Origin: Actinomycetota bacterium
Lineage (GTDB): Bacteria; Actinomycetota; Actinomycetes; Streptosporangiales; Streptosporangiaceae
Direction of reading: 5' to 3'
Assembly: GCA_003168255.1 (NCBI GenBank)
Contig: PMSU01000016.1
Location: forward strand, 1 to 33,462
Length of the DNA: 33,462 nt
Numbering within the stretch: position 1 is the stretch's first letter; each line of letters starts with the position of its first letter. Of the stretch, positions 7,949 to 16,020 are shown in pieces. The notes under the pieces are model-generated. The model was not told the origin of the DNA. It saw only the letters and a program-made list of their open reading frames with translations, and searched no databases. Both the position numbers and the translations under genes were made by a program.

Positions 7949-9447
7949 CGGTACCGCCGCCCATGCAGCAGGGTGACGAGCGCCAGGATCTTGTCCAGGT
8001 CCTTGTCCGTGCGCGAGAACGAGGTGAGGTTCACCGGCGGCTTCATCCGCTGCCTGGTGATGGCCTTGGCCCGGGCAAACTCACGCAGCCCGTCCGCGCC
8101 GTGAATCCGGCCGAATCCGGAATCGCCCACCCCGCCGAACGGCAGTGACGGAACGCTAGCGAATGCGATAACCGCGTTGATGGCCGTCATCCCGGTACGC
8201 AGCGACCGGGCCGCCTCCATGCCCCGCTTCCGGCTCTTGGTGAACACCGCCGAGCCGAGCCCGTAACGTCCCGCGTTAGCCAGCCGCACGCCCTCGGCGA
8301 GATCCCCGATCTTCGTCACCGTCACCGTCGGCCCGAACGTCTCCTCGGTAATGGCCCGGCTCTCCTCCGGCACATCGGTGAGGATGATCGGATCCACGTA
8401 CGGGCTGTGAATGCTGCTCAGCCCGCCGGTGACCGAATGGCCGTTCCTGGCCAGCGCGTCGGAAACGTGCCCCTCGACGACGTCGAGCTGCGACGACATG
8501 GTCATCGGCCCGTAATCGGCCGTCCGGTCCTCGCCCGGCCGTATCGCGGATACCCGTTCCTTCAGCTTTTCCAGGAACGCGTGGTAGACGTCGGCTACGA
8601 CGTACACCCGCTCGATCCCGACGCAGGTCTGCCCGGCGTTCGACATGGCACCCCAGGCGGCAGCGTCGGCGGCCGCGTCCAGGTCGGCGTCGCCGTCCAC
8701 CAGCATGGCGTCCTTGCCGCCGCACTCGGCCACCATGGGCGTGAGGTTCTCCGCCGCCGCGGCCATGACCTTCCTGGCGGTGGCCGCCGAGCCAGTGAAG
8801 GCGATCTTGTTCACGCCGCTGCGCGCCAGCGCGGCGCCGGTCTCGCCCATGCCGGTGATCAGCTGAAGCACGGGATGCTCGGGGATGATCTCGGTCAGCG
8901 AGCTGACCAGCCAGCCGCCGACCGCCGGGGTGAGCTCGCTGGGCTTGAAGATCACCGCGTTGCCGGCCGCGAGGGCGTACGCGAGCGATCCCATCGGCGT
9001 GAAGACCGGGTAATTCCAGGGGCCAATCACGGCAACCACGCCGAGCGGCTGGTACTCGAGCACGGCGGCCTGGTTGAGCGAGACCAGCCCGCTGCGCACC
9101 CGCCGCGGGCCAAGCACGCGCTCGGCGTTCTTCGCCGCCCAGTCGATGTGCACGATGGCGAGCAGAATCTCCAGCTTGGCATCGGCCAGCGGCTTGCCCG
9201 TTTCCTCGTGCACGAGCTCGGCGAGCCTGGCCATGTACCTGGTGATGTGCGACTTCCAGGCGAGCAGCCGGAGCCGTCGCTCCTTCCAGCCGAGATCGGC
9301 CCACCAAGTGGCGGCCTCTCGTGCCCGCTCCAGTGCCGCCTCGACGTCGGCGGTCCCGCACACGGGGAAGCTAGCGATCACCTCAGAGGTGGCCGGGTTC
9401 AAAGTGTCGAATGTCGCCGTTGTATTCCTGGAGGATGTCGTGACCAT
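7945..9447 (-). CDS. Aldehyde dehydrogenase family protein
   Basis: A 500-residue NAD(P)-dependent aldehyde dehydrogenase. Visible active-site elements are Asn145 in GPWNYP, Lys168 in FKPSE, FTGS at 217-220, general base Glu241 in ECGGKDA and nucleophile Cys275 in GQTCVG. Length and motif spacing are normal, so it should be active. The sequence resembles the succinate-semialdehyde/coniferyl-type branches, but substrate cannot be assigned. The stop codon overlaps the acetate kinase stop by 4 bases, a tail-to-tail arrangement with no room for a separate terminator. The start at 9447 faces the RibD-like gene across a 116-base divergent region. It may oxidise an aldehyde to an acid feeding the same acetate pool, but that is inference. 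Confidence 0.93.
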   Translation of the reverse strand: MVTTSSRNTTATFDTLNPATSEVIASFPVCGTADVEAALERAREAATWWADLGWKERRLRLLAWKSHITRYMARLAELVHEETGKPLADAKLEILLAIVHIDWAAKNAERVLGPRRVRSGLVSLNQAAVLEYQPLGVVAVIGPWNYPVFTPMGSLAYALAAGNAVIFKPSELTPAVGGWLVSSLTEIIPEHPVLQLITGMGETGAALARSGVNKIAFTGSAATARKVMAAAAENLTPMVAECGGKDAMLVDGDADLDAAADAAAWGAMSNAGQTCVGIERVYVVADVYHAFLEKLKERVSAIRPGEDRTADYGPMTMSSQLDVVEGHVSDALARNGHSVTGGLSSIHSPYVDPIILTDVPEESRAITEETFGPTVTVTKIGDLAEGVRLANAGRYGLGSAVFTKSRKRGMEAARSLRTGMTAINAVIAFASVPSLPFGGVGDSGFGRIHGADGLREFARAKAITRQRMKPPVNLTSFSRTDKDLDKILALVTLLHGRRYR

Positions 9448-9563
9448 TGCCCCTCATCACCGTCGCCGCACGTGCATCGCCTGCCAGTAAATCACTGGCT
9501 GGCGCGGGAAGATACCGTGGAGTAGCTATCGGTCCTGCCCACCAGAACCCTGGAGTCCCGCCT

Positions 9564-11162
9564 GTGGCCGAACGTCCGTACCTGCTGGTCAGCTGCGCCA
9601 TGTCGGTCGACGGGCACATCGACGACGCCAGCGGCACCAGGCTGATCCTGTCCAGCGACGCCGACGCGGACAGGGTGGATGAGGTGCGGGCAGGCTGCGA
9701 CGCGATCCTCGTCGGGGCGGGCACCATCCGCCGCGACAACCCCCGCCTGCTCATCCGCTCGGCCGACCGCAGGGCGCGCCGCGTGGCCCGCGGCCTGTCG
9801 GAGCAGCCGGTCAAGGCGACGCTCACCGCGACCGGAGACCTCGACCCGGCAGCGCGCTTCTTCAGCACCGGCGGCGGGGCCCGGCTCGTCTACTGCGCCC
9901 GGCCTGCCCTGCCGACCGCGCGCGCCCGGCTGTCCGGGGTGGCTGAGCTAATCGACGCGGGTGATCCGCCATCGCTGGTACTAATACTGAACGATCTAGC
10001 CGAACGGGGAGTTGCCAGAGTACTGCTCGAAGGCGGAGGCCAGCTGGCGACGGAGTTTCTCACCGCTGGGCTAGCCGACGAGCTACACCTGGTGATCGCG
10101 CCATTCTTCGTCGGCGACCCCACCGCCCCGCGGTTCGCCGGCCCCGGCTGCTACCCGAACGGCCCCGCCAGCAGGATGCAGCTCGCCGAGTCCCGCCAGC
10201 TCGGCGACGTCGTGCTGGTCCGCTACCTGCTGGCGACCCGCCAGCCAGGTGGGCCGCCTGCCACGCAAGTCGCCCGGCCAGCGCAGACACCCGAGCCGCC
10301 CGGCACGCCGCGCCCCGCGCAAGTGGGCTGGCCGACGCGCGCACCTGAGCCGACACACACATCTGAGCCGCCAGGCGGTCCGGCCGACGCCGAAAGGCGC
10401 CGGCCGACGCAGGCACCTGAGCCCGGCGGTCCAGCCGCCGCGGACATCCGGCGGCTACGCGAGATGATCGAGCGGCTCGACGCGGAAGAGCGCGAGCTGC
10501 ACACAATTGAGCCGCCCGGCGGTCCGGCCGCCGCCGAAGGGCGCCGACCGGCCCGGGCAGCTGAGCCCAGCGGTCCGGCCGCCGCGAACGTCGCCTGGCT
10601 GCGCGAAACAATCGACGTGCTCGGCGCGCAAGAGCGCCAGCCGGCCCGGACACCTGAGCCGCGCGGCGCACATGCGCGCCGGCCGGCCCACACACCTGAC
10701 TCGCCCGGCGGTCCGGCCGCCGCGGACTTCCGCTGGCTGCGCGAGACCATCGAGCTATCCAGGCGCTGCCCGCCGTCCCGGACCGCGTTCTCCGTCGGTG
10801 CGGTCATCGTCGGCGCCGACGGCACACCGCTCGCGACCGGATTCTCCCGGGAGGCGGACCCGCGCGATCACGCGGAGGAGGCAGCCCTCGGCAAGCTGTC
10901 GCCGGGCGACCCGCGGCTGGCCACGGCCACGATGTACAGCTCGCTCGAGCCGTGCGGCGTCCGCGCGTCCAGGCCACGCCCGTGCGCGGAGCTGATCATC
11001 GCCGCCGGGCTGCGCCGGGTGGTGTACGCCTGGCATGAGCCGCCGCTGCTAGCCGCCGGAGGGGGCGCCGAGATGCTCCGCGCGGCCGGGATCAGCGTCA
11101 CCCAGGTCGCCGAGCTGGCCGCCGAGGCCCGCCAGGTCAACGCGCACCTGGTGGGGCCCTGA
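9564..11162 (+). CDS. RibD-like reductase-deaminase, reversed domain order
   Basis: A 532-residue fusion. Residues about 5-230 form a RibD_C/dihydrofolate-reductase-like domain (VSCAMSVDGHIDD, DAILVGAGTIRRDNPRLL, RVLLEGGGQLATEFL). Residues about 388-530 form a cytidine-deaminase-fold domain with His436-Ala-Glu438 and zinc Cys464 and Cys474 in EPCGVRASRPRPC. Classical RibD has the deaminase first, and its cysteines are separated by eight residues, not nine as here. The two steps in riboflavin synthesis are deamination and side-chain reduction of the pyrimidine intermediate; whether this protein does both is inferred. A ~155-residue Pro/Ala/Arg-rich linker carries repeats. GTG at 9564 is favoured by GGAG 8 bases upstream and by the start AERPYLLVSCAMS; the ATG at 9447 overlaps the divergent gene. 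No other rib genes are nearby. Confidence 0.85.
   Translation: MAERPYLLVSCAMSVDGHIDDASGTRLILSSDADADRVDEVRAGCDAILVGAGTIRRDNPRLLIRSADRRARRVARGLSEQPVKATLTATGDLDPAARFFSTGGGARLVYCARPALPTARARLSGVAELIDAGDPPSLVLILNDLAERGVARVLLEGGGQLATEFLTAGLADELHLVIAPFFVGDPTAPRFAGPGCYPNGPASRMQLAESRQLGDVVLVRYLLATRQPGGPPATQVARPAQTPEPPGTPRPAQVGWPTRAPEPTHTSEPPGGPADAERRRPTQAPEPGGPAAADIRRLREMIERLDAEERELHTIEPPGGPAAAEGRRPARAAEPSGPAAANVAWLRETIDVLGAQERQPARTPEPRGAHARRPAHTPDSPGGPAAADFRWLRETIELSRRCPPSRTAFSVGAVIVGADGTPLATGFSREADPRDHAEEAALGKLSPGDPRLATATMYSSLEPCGVRASRPRPCAELIIAAGLRRVVYAWHEPPLLAAGGGAEMLRAAGISVTQVAELAAEARQVNAHLVGP
10365..10750 (+). repeat. Linker repeats duplicating the deaminase entry helix
   Basis: Three units of about 144-147 bp start at 10365, 10509 and 10656. 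Each encodes a Pro-rich block (EPPGGPA...RRP) followed by GPAAA and a short helix: LREMIERLDAEERE, LRETIDVLGAQERQ and LRETIELSRRCPPS. Only the third helix continues into the deaminase fold. The first two look like duplicated copies of the domain's first helix together with the preceding linker. Confidence 0.75.
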
Positions 11163-11230
11163 GCCCGGCAGCCGTCGAGTTCCAGCGGCTTGGCGGGCTG
11201 AAGATAGCCCGGACAGTTCATGGGTTGCCA

Positions 11231-11390
11231 GCAAATCGGCATCGATCTCTGGCGGGGTGGGGCCGGGAGGGATGCCTGAGGCAGGTGGGGCAGGTAGTGA
11301 CTGCTGGGTACGCATCACGGGCCGTATTGAAGCCAGAGCCAGGCATGAATGCGGCGTTACCTACCACCCATGGGGGGCTCTGCCACATTC
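11231..11390 (-). repeat. 160-bp dispersed repeat, copy A
   Basis: Aligns without gaps to 32299-32458 in the opposite orientation, about 132 of 160 positions identical by hand count. Read on the minus strand, two stems are conserved. The outer first stem pairs complement 11390-11382 with 11355-11347 (9 bp). The second pairs ATGCCTGG (complement of 11339-11346) with the complement of 11272-11279. Substitutions between copies in the arms keep pairing by G-U wobble. Neither copy lies in a recognisable gene. Together with the 46-bp array it fills most of the 395-base gap 11163-11557. Confidence 0.8.
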
Positions 11391-11408
11391 ATACTCACGC
11401 AGGCGGGT

Positions 11409-11546
11409 GCGGGTCCGCGGAAGTGAGCCGAGACCGCATGCGCTGTCGCCGGCGGCGGGTCCGCGGAAGTGAGCCGAGACCGCAGGCGCTGTCGCCGGCG
11501 GCGGGTCCGCGGAAGTGAGCCGAGACCGCATGCGCTGTCGCCGGCG
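11409..11546 (+). repeat. Three tandem 46-bp repeats
   Basis: Units at 11409-11454, 11455-11500 and 11501-11546 begin GCGGGTCCGCGGAAGTGAGC. Units 1 and 3 are identical; unit 2 differs by one base (GCATGC to GCAGGC). Since 46 is not a multiple of three, the array is unlikely to be coding. It lies between the convergent stops of the RibD-like gene and the methyltransferase gene and ends 12 bases before the latter's stop. Confidence 0.9.
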
Positions 11547-11557
11547 GCGGCTTCGAC

Positions 11558-12811
11558 TCACCGCGGCGGAGCCGCATCCCCGGGCTGGTCGATGTCGAGG
11601 CAGACCAGCCCCCACGGCCGGTCGCTGACCCGGGTCATCACGAGGGTCGCCCGCCGGGAGCCGGACAGCCTGAGCTGCCTGTGCAGCTGATCGACGTCGC
11701 CGGCCAGCCCGCGGCGCCGGATGTCGACCGCGCCGATGTCGAGCGCGCGGAGCCGCGCCGGAAGACGTTTCTGGTCCCAGGGCGCCGAATCGATCACCCG
11801 CAGCACGCGGGCAAAAGGAGTATGCGTCACCACATCCGTGCACAGGAACGCGATCTGCTCGTCGATCTGCCAGGCACCGATCATCAGCGCAAGTTCCTGC
11901 ACCAGGCCGGCCCTGGTGACGGCTGGATTCGGGTCGAACAGGAACTCCCCCGGCGGCCGGACCTGCACTGCCCCGACGCCTGCCGTCCTGACCTCCGCCG
12001 CCGCAACCTTCACCCGCCCATCTTGGGCTCGGGCCAGCGTGTAGCCCTCCGGCAGGATGGTCGCCCGCCGGGAGGCTGTTGCTTGCGCCGGGGACCAGAC
12101 GACTGCCTCCTTCAGGTCCCTCCCCACGGCGACGAATTCCAGCTCCCAGCCCTGGGGTGCCGCCTCGCGTGGCAGGCCCGGCGCTGCTTTGATGCCCACC
12201 CGGTCGACCCGCTCGGCCAGGCCCAGGCACCAGCCGAGCGGGGGCTCGCTATCTCCCGCCCGCAGCCGCCGCCGGGGCGTCCGCCGGGCCGGGTCGATGA
12301 ACACCGCCTGCACGCCGGTCAGATCGACATCGCGGACATCGGCTTCGGCTTCGTCCAGGTTGCCGGCCACGCCGTACACCTCGGCGTTTGCCCGGGCCAT
12401 TCGCATATGCAACGCGTCACGGTCCACGGCGAGCACGCGGTGGCCGCGGGCTAGAGAGATGGCATCGCCGCCGATTCCGCAGCACAGGTCCGCCACCCGT
12501 GCGGCGTCGGCATAGCGGTGTGCGCGGTGGCGGGCCACCAGCTCGGAAGAGGCCTGCTCCAGGCCGGCCCGGGTGAAGAACATGTCCCCGGCGCGGCCAA
12601 ATTTCGGCTGCGCCCGCAGCCGCAGCTCATGCTGAGCGAGCGCGTCGACCACCAGGTCCGCCGGGTACCTGGCGCGCAGTTCCGCGCCAGCCCGCAGTTC
12701 CGCGTCTATCCCTAGCGCGGCGCCCTGCTGGCTGAGCCAGCCAAGCAGTTCCTGTCCCTGGGGAGAGAACAGTGCCTCAAAGCGGGCGACGGCTTCGCGA
12801 GGGTCAGCCAT
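11558..12811 (-). CDS. Class I SAM methyltransferase with THUMP-like domain
   Basis: A 417-residue predicted methyltransferase. The Rossmann SAM-binding core starts at about residue 107 with VADLCCGIGGDAISLA (motif I) and VLAVDRD (motif II), followed by AVFIDPARR, a motif seen in this family in place of the usual catalytic loop. The C-terminal ~80 residues (VLRVIDSAPWDQKRLPARL, then VDIRRRGLAGDVDQLHRQL and PWGLVCLDI) match the THUMP-like domain often attached to these enzymes, pointing to an RNA substrate. The N-terminal ~100 residues are helical. The ATG at 12811 has AGGA about 7 bases upstream. It lies 22 bases after nucS on the same strand and is probably co-transcribed with it. The modified nucleotide is not known to me. 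Confidence 0.85.
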   Translation of the reverse strand: MADPREAVARFEALFSPQGQELLGWLSQQGAALGIDAELRAGAELRARYPADLVVDALAQHELRLRAQPKFGRAGDMFFTRAGLEQASSELVARHRAHRYADAARVADLCCGIGGDAISLARGHRVLAVDRDALHMRMARANAEVYGVAGNLDEAEADVRDVDLTGVQAVFIDPARRTPRRRLRAGDSEPPLGWCLGLAERVDRVGIKAAPGLPREAAPQGWELEFVAVGRDLKEAVVWSPAQATASRRATILPEGYTLARAQDGRVKVAAAEVRTAGVGAVQVRPPGEFLFDPNPAVTRAGLVQELALMIGAWQIDEQIAFLCTDVVTHTPFARVLRVIDSAPWDQKRLPARLRALDIGAVDIRRRGLAGDVDQLHRQLRLSGSRRATLVMTRVSDRPWGLVCLDIDQPGDAAPPR

Positions 12812-12833
12812 GCCCTGTCCTACCGGATCCCCG

Positions 12834-13493
12834 TCAGAACAGCGTCATCTCGTCCCTCGGCGCCCCGCGCAGCGCGTCGTAGTCCAGGATCACGCAGCGG
12901 ATGCCACGGTCCTCGGCCAGCACCCTGGCCTGGGGCTTTATCTCCTGCGCCGCGAAGATCCCGCGAACCGGAGCAAGCAGCGGATCCCGGTTGAGCAGTT
13001 CCAGGTAACGGGTAAGCTGCTCCACCCCGTCGATCTCTCCCCGGCGTTTGATCTCGACCGCGACGCTCACCCCGTCACCGTCCCGGCACATCAGATCGAC
13101 GGGCCCGATCGGCGTCGGGTACTCACGGCGGACCAGCCGCCAGCCCTCACCAAGCACGCTGAGCTGCGCGGCGAGCGTCTCCTGTAGCTGCGATTCGACG
13201 CCGTCCTTGCGCAACCCGGGATCGATGCCCAGGTCGAACGACGCGTCGCTCAGGATCTCCTCGATCGAGATGGTGAGTATCTCGCCTGACTTGCTGGTCA
13301 CCGTCCAGCGATCAGGCTGCTCGACCAGCCTGCACGGCGGTGACATCCAGTTCAGCGGCTTATAGGACCCGCCATCCGAATGCACGAGGACGGACCCGTC
13401 GGCCTTGACGATCAGCAGCCTGGGTGCGGAGGGCAGATGGGCGGTGAGCCGGCCGGCGTAGTCCACGCTGCACCGGGCGATGACGATACGCAC
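12834..13493 (-). CDS. nucS: Mismatch-specific endonuclease NucS/EndoMS
   Basis: A 219-residue nuclease that makes double-strand cuts at certain mismatches and underlies the MutS/MutL-independent mismatch repair of actinobacteria and some archaea. The N-terminal half (1-~105) is the beta-sandwich DNA-binding/dimerisation domain, beginning [16 protein letters not shown]. The C-terminal RecB-like nuclease domain shows Asp133 ([12 protein letters not shown]) and Glu147-x-Lys149 (VAVEIKRRG), with a downstream [12 protein letters not shown] helix. The extreme C-terminus, DEMTLF, resembles a sliding-clamp-binding peptide, consistent with known activation of NucS by the clamp. I chose the GTG at 13493 because homologues begin here; no strong ribosome site is visible. 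It is first in a two-gene operon with the methyltransferase. Confidence 0.95.
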   Translation of the reverse strand: MRIVIARCSVDYAGRLTAHLPSAPRLLIVKADGSVLVHSDGGSYKPLNWMSPPCRLVEQPDRWTVTSKSGEILTISIEEILSDASFDLGIDPGLRKDGVESQLQETLAAQLSVLGEGWRLVRREYPTPIGPVDLMCRDGDGVSVAVEIKRRGEIDGVEQLTRYLELLNRDPLLAPVRGIFAAQEIKPQARVLAEDRGIRCVILDYDALRGAPRDEMTLF

Positions 13494-13618
13494 AGCAGCC
13501 AACACTAGCGAGGATGAGCCTGCGCCGCTCCGGCCAAACGAGGGTCGGGTCGCGCACCGACCATGACGTGCCGGGCGGTCTGGCGATGAGTCCCGGTATC
13601 GCGCCACCTACCGCAAAA

Positions 13619-13639
13619 CCTGGCTGTCGGACAGCCAGG
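13619..13639 (-). terminator. Intrinsic-terminator-like hairpin upstream of nucS
   Basis: CCTGGCTGTC (13619-13628), one base, GACAGCCAGG (13630-13639): a perfect 10-bp inverted repeat. On the minus strand it is followed at once by TTTT (complement of 13615-13618), the form of a factor-independent terminator. No protein gene lies upstream of it on that strand, so it would end an unannotated transcript from within 13640-13989. It could instead be an operator or protect nucS from read-through. Confidence 0.45.
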
Positions 13640-13865
13640 CTGTGTGTGCCCACCCGTACGCTCCTCGGTCCTGCGGGCGAAGGCGTCGCATGTGCCCCCG
13701 GTCGAGCGAGGTATCGCAACCCGCGCGGATGCATTCCCCCGCTGGCGCGCTGCCCTGAACTTGCCGGATTCGGCCCCGCTGATCGGTCCATTCCGGTGCG
13801 CCGCGTTCGTCGTACCGGTGGAAGCAATCGCGTGGCCGGGAACGTCTAGGCTGCGGGATGCCTCG

Positions 13866-13966
13866 GCAGCCGGCGCGGGCCAGGGAGCCCGGCACGGCTG
13901 CACCGCTAGGGCGAGGCAGCCCGGCGCGGGCCGAGGAACTGGGCACGGCTGCCGGCGATGGCGACA
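13866..13966 (+). repeat. Two degenerate 50-bp direct repeats
   Basis: Copies starting at 13866 and 13916 share GCAGC, CGGCGCGGGCC and GGCACGGCTGC at a 50-51 base period. They sit just upstream of the YCII gene. TAGGCT at 13847-13852 could be a -10 box. The 496-base gap 13494-13989 otherwise holds only the hairpin at 13619 and no gene I can support. Confidence 0.5.
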
Positions 13967-13989
13967 TCGGGACCTATCGAGGAGGAGCG

Positions 13990-14361
13990 ATGAAGTACCT
14001 GCTGTTGATCTGTAGTGAAACGGCCGCGAAGGAGCCGGAAGAGGAGATCGCGGACCCTGTCGTCCGGGTGGAGGACGGCCAGGCGATCGATGTTGGTGCG
14101 GACCCTTGGGTTGAAGAGATGGACGCCCGTGGCGTGCGGCTGTTTGGCAGCAGGGTCCGGCCGCCTGCTGAGGCCACTACCGTGCGGGTGCGCGACGGCG
14201 CGCTGCTGACCACCGACGGGCCGTATGCGGACACCAAGGAGTGGATGGCCGGGTTCGACGTGATCGAATGCGCGAACCTGGACGAGGCGATCGAGGTTGC
14301 CGCCAAGCACCCGCAGGCCAGCGGCGGCATGATCGAGGTGAGAGCCTTCTGGGCCGACTGA
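13990..14361 (+). CDS. YCII-related (DGPF) family protein
   Basis: A 123-residue single-domain protein of the YCII superfamily. It begins MKYLLLICSE, as the family does, and contains LLTTDGPYADTKEWMAGFDVIECANLDEAIE (quoted in parts: TTDGPYADTKE and GFDVIECANLDEA), the DGPF signature with the Asp and Gly-Pro that line the putative active pocket. Family members in actinobacteria often lie beside ECF sigma factors; none is adjacent here. Reported relatives of YCII act in chlorinated aromatic breakdown, but most members have no known reaction. The ATG at 13990 is preceded by AGGAGGAG, the strongest ribosome site in the window, so the upstream in-frame ATG at 13858 is rejected. Function is unknown. 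Confidence 0.9.
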   Translation: MKYLLLICSETAAKEPEEEIADPVVRVEDGQAIDVGADPWVEEMDARGVRLFGSRVRPPAEATTVRVRDGALLTTDGPYADTKEWMAGFDVIECANLDEAIEVAAKHPQASGGMIEVRAFWAD

Positions 14362-14388
14362 CACTAGACGTGGCGCACCCCAAGGTCG

Positions 14389-15225
14389 CTACCTGACGAA
14401 GCTCTGGCGCAAGCCGCCGATTCCCTCGATGCTGGTGGTCAGTACTTCGCCCGGCTGGAGGAACCGCTTAGGGGTACGGCCCATCCCGACGCCGGACGGG
14501 GTGCCGGTGAAGATCACGTCGCCGGGGAGCAGCGGCGTCACCGCGGAGAGCTTCTCGATCAGCTCGGGCACGGAAAAGATCATTTCGGATGTGCGTCCCT
14601 TTTGCATCTGCTCACCGTCGATGGCGCAGCTGAGCTCGAGGTCGTCGGGATCAGTGAACTCGTCGACCGTGACCAGCCACGGACCCATCGGCGCGAAGCC
14701 CGGGTAAGACTTTGCCAGGCTGAACTGGGGTACCGCACCGACCATCTGGAGGACTCGCTCGGAGATGTCCTGCCCCACGGTGAGCCCGGCAACATGCGGC
14801 CAGGCAGCCGAGGCGGCGACATGCTCGGCCCGCCGTCCGATAACGGCGACTAGTTCCACCTCCCAGTCGACCTCGCCCGCGGGCAGCCGCACCTGCGTGT
14901 AGGGCCCGCTGAAGGACGTCACGAACTTGGTGAACACCGCCGGTGACGACGGTGCGGCGATGCCGGACTCAGCCGCGTGCGCCTGGTAGTTCAGCCCGAT
15001 CCCGAAGACCTGCCGCGGCAACGGGGCCGGTGCGCCGAGCTCGGCCGGGTCGAACGGCGTCCCGGCCGGGAGCACCGCGGCCGCGGCCCACCCGCGGAAC
15101 TCGTCGAACTGCTCGAACACGGCTTGCGGGTCGGCGGAGAACCTCCCGTCCGAGGCTGTGGCGACATCCACGGCGAGCCCGTTGACGATCAGGGCCAAGC
15201 GCCCGGACAGGTTGGCGATACGCAT
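14389..15225 (-). CDS. Fumarylacetoacetate hydrolase family protein
   Basis: A 278-residue enzyme of the FAH superfamily, which hydrolyses or decarboxylates 2,4-dioxo or 2-oxo-enoic acids using Mg/Mn. The fold begins at about residue 73 with FGIGLNYQAHAAESG. Metal ligands are in the Glu-x-Glu of DWEVELVAVIG and the Asp of VGQDISER. The C-terminal core includes LLPGDVIFTGTPSGVGMG. The N-terminal ~70 residues are the usual smaller domain. ATG at 15225 has AGGAG 5 bases upstream; the longer frame to 15354 starts in non-homologous Pro-rich sequence. The GntR regulator gene lies 73 bases upstream on the same strand, and a VOC dioxygenase-like gene is divergent beyond it, which suggests breakdown of an aromatic or ring-cleavage product. 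The exact substrate is not assignable. Confidence 0.92.
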   Translation of the reverse strand: MRIANLSGRLALIVNGLAVDVATASDGRFSADPQAVFEQFDEFRGWAAAAVLPAGTPFDPAELGAPAPLPRQVFGIGLNYQAHAAESGIAAPSSPAVFTKFVTSFSGPYTQVRLPAGEVDWEVELVAVIGRRAEHVAASAAWPHVAGLTVGQDISERVLQMVGAVPQFSLAKSYPGFAPMGPWLVTVDEFTDPDDLELSCAIDGEQMQKGRTSEMIFSVPELIEKLSAVTPLLPGDVIFTGTPSGVGMGRTPKRFLQPGEVLTTSIEGIGGLRQSFVR

Positions 15226-15298
15226 GAGGACTCCTGGTGCTGGACGGTAGCTGGGCGGCGGGATGGTCGATACGGGTCGCAGGACTAGGGGCTTGGGA

Positions 15299-16003
15299 TC
15301 ACGCGGACTCGGGCGTCGCGCTGGTGAGCTCGCGGGCGCGGCGGGCGGCGACAATGATGCCGGCGGTGCGCTGGATGTGCTCGGATTGCCGTCGGCAGGC
15401 CAGTTCCGCGTCGTGCGCCAGAGCGGCCTCGAAAATCGCGCGGTGCTCGGCGGCGATGTCGCGCCTGCCGTGGTCGTAGGCCTGGGACCAGTGGCGATAG
15501 ATCGCCGACGATTCGCCGAGTGCGGCAGTCAGCGCGATCAGGCGCCGGTTGCCGCAGGCCGACATCGTCGCGGCGTGGAAGTCGTTATGCGCCTGCATCC
15601 ACTCCGTGGTCAGCTCGTCCGGGCTGTCCGGCCGGGTCATCACAGTTCCTGCCAATCGGTGGTGTGCCGCTACCAGTTCGGTCTCCCAGCCGAGCGAGCC
15701 CTGACCGACGGAGGTACGGATCGCCGAGCTCTCGACGAGCGACCGCAACGCGGTCAGGTCGTCAAGGTCCTCGACGGACAACTGCACCACCGCGAATCCC
15801 AGCTGCGGCGAGGCCTCGACCAGGCCCTCGCCGGAGAGGCGGTTCAAGGCCTCCCGGACGACGTTGAGACTGACTCCGTGCCCTTGGGCGAGTTCGCTGG
15901 GACGTAGCCGCTGACCAGGCGTGAACCGACCGCTGAGGATCTCCGCGCGGAGCGCGCGGTACAGCCGCTCGGTGAGCGAGCGCGGCGCGGCTACGGAAGT
16001 CAC
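15299..16003 (-). CDS. GntR-family regulator with FCD domain
   Basis: A 234-residue FadR-subfamily repressor or activator. The N-terminal winged helix (about 8-75) contains RLYRALRAEILSGRFTPGQR, LRPSELAQGHGVSLNVVREAL and RLSGEGLV. The C-terminal FCD effector domain (about 85-225) is all-helical and keeps metal-ligand candidates: the acidic/His pair in HNDFHAA, His in EHRAIFEA and His in QSEHIQR. FCD proteins usually respond to carboxylic acid intermediates of the pathway they control. It is the upstream gene of a likely two-gene operon with the FAH enzyme and is divergent from the VOC gene, the classical layout for a local pathway regulator. GTG start; the ribosome site is weak. Confidence 0.92.
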   Translation of the reverse strand: MTSVAAPRSLTERLYRALRAEILSGRFTPGQRLRPSELAQGHGVSLNVVREALNRLSGEGLVEASPQLGFAVVQLSVEDLDDLTALRSLVESSAIRTSVGQGSLGWETELVAAHHRLAGTVMTRPDSPDELTTEWMQAHNDFHAATMSACGNRRLIALTAALGESSAIYRHWSQAYDHGRRDIAAEHRAIFEAALAHDAELACRRQSEHIQRTAGIIVAARRARELTSATPESA

Positions 16004-16020
16004 GCCATCACTCTAGGTCA

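Noticed and set aside
9447..9563. Upstream ATG for the RibD-like protein
   Set aside because: It would overlap the divergent aldehyde dehydrogenase start, has no ribosome site and adds non-homologous residues; GTG 9564 is better.
11409..11546. CRISPR-like array
   Set aside because: The repeats are directly adjacent with no unique spacers, and no cas genes are present.
13514..13967. Several overlapping frames in the nucS-YCII gap
   Set aside because: No start with a ribosome site and no recognisable domain on either strand; composition is that of non-coding GC-rich DNA.
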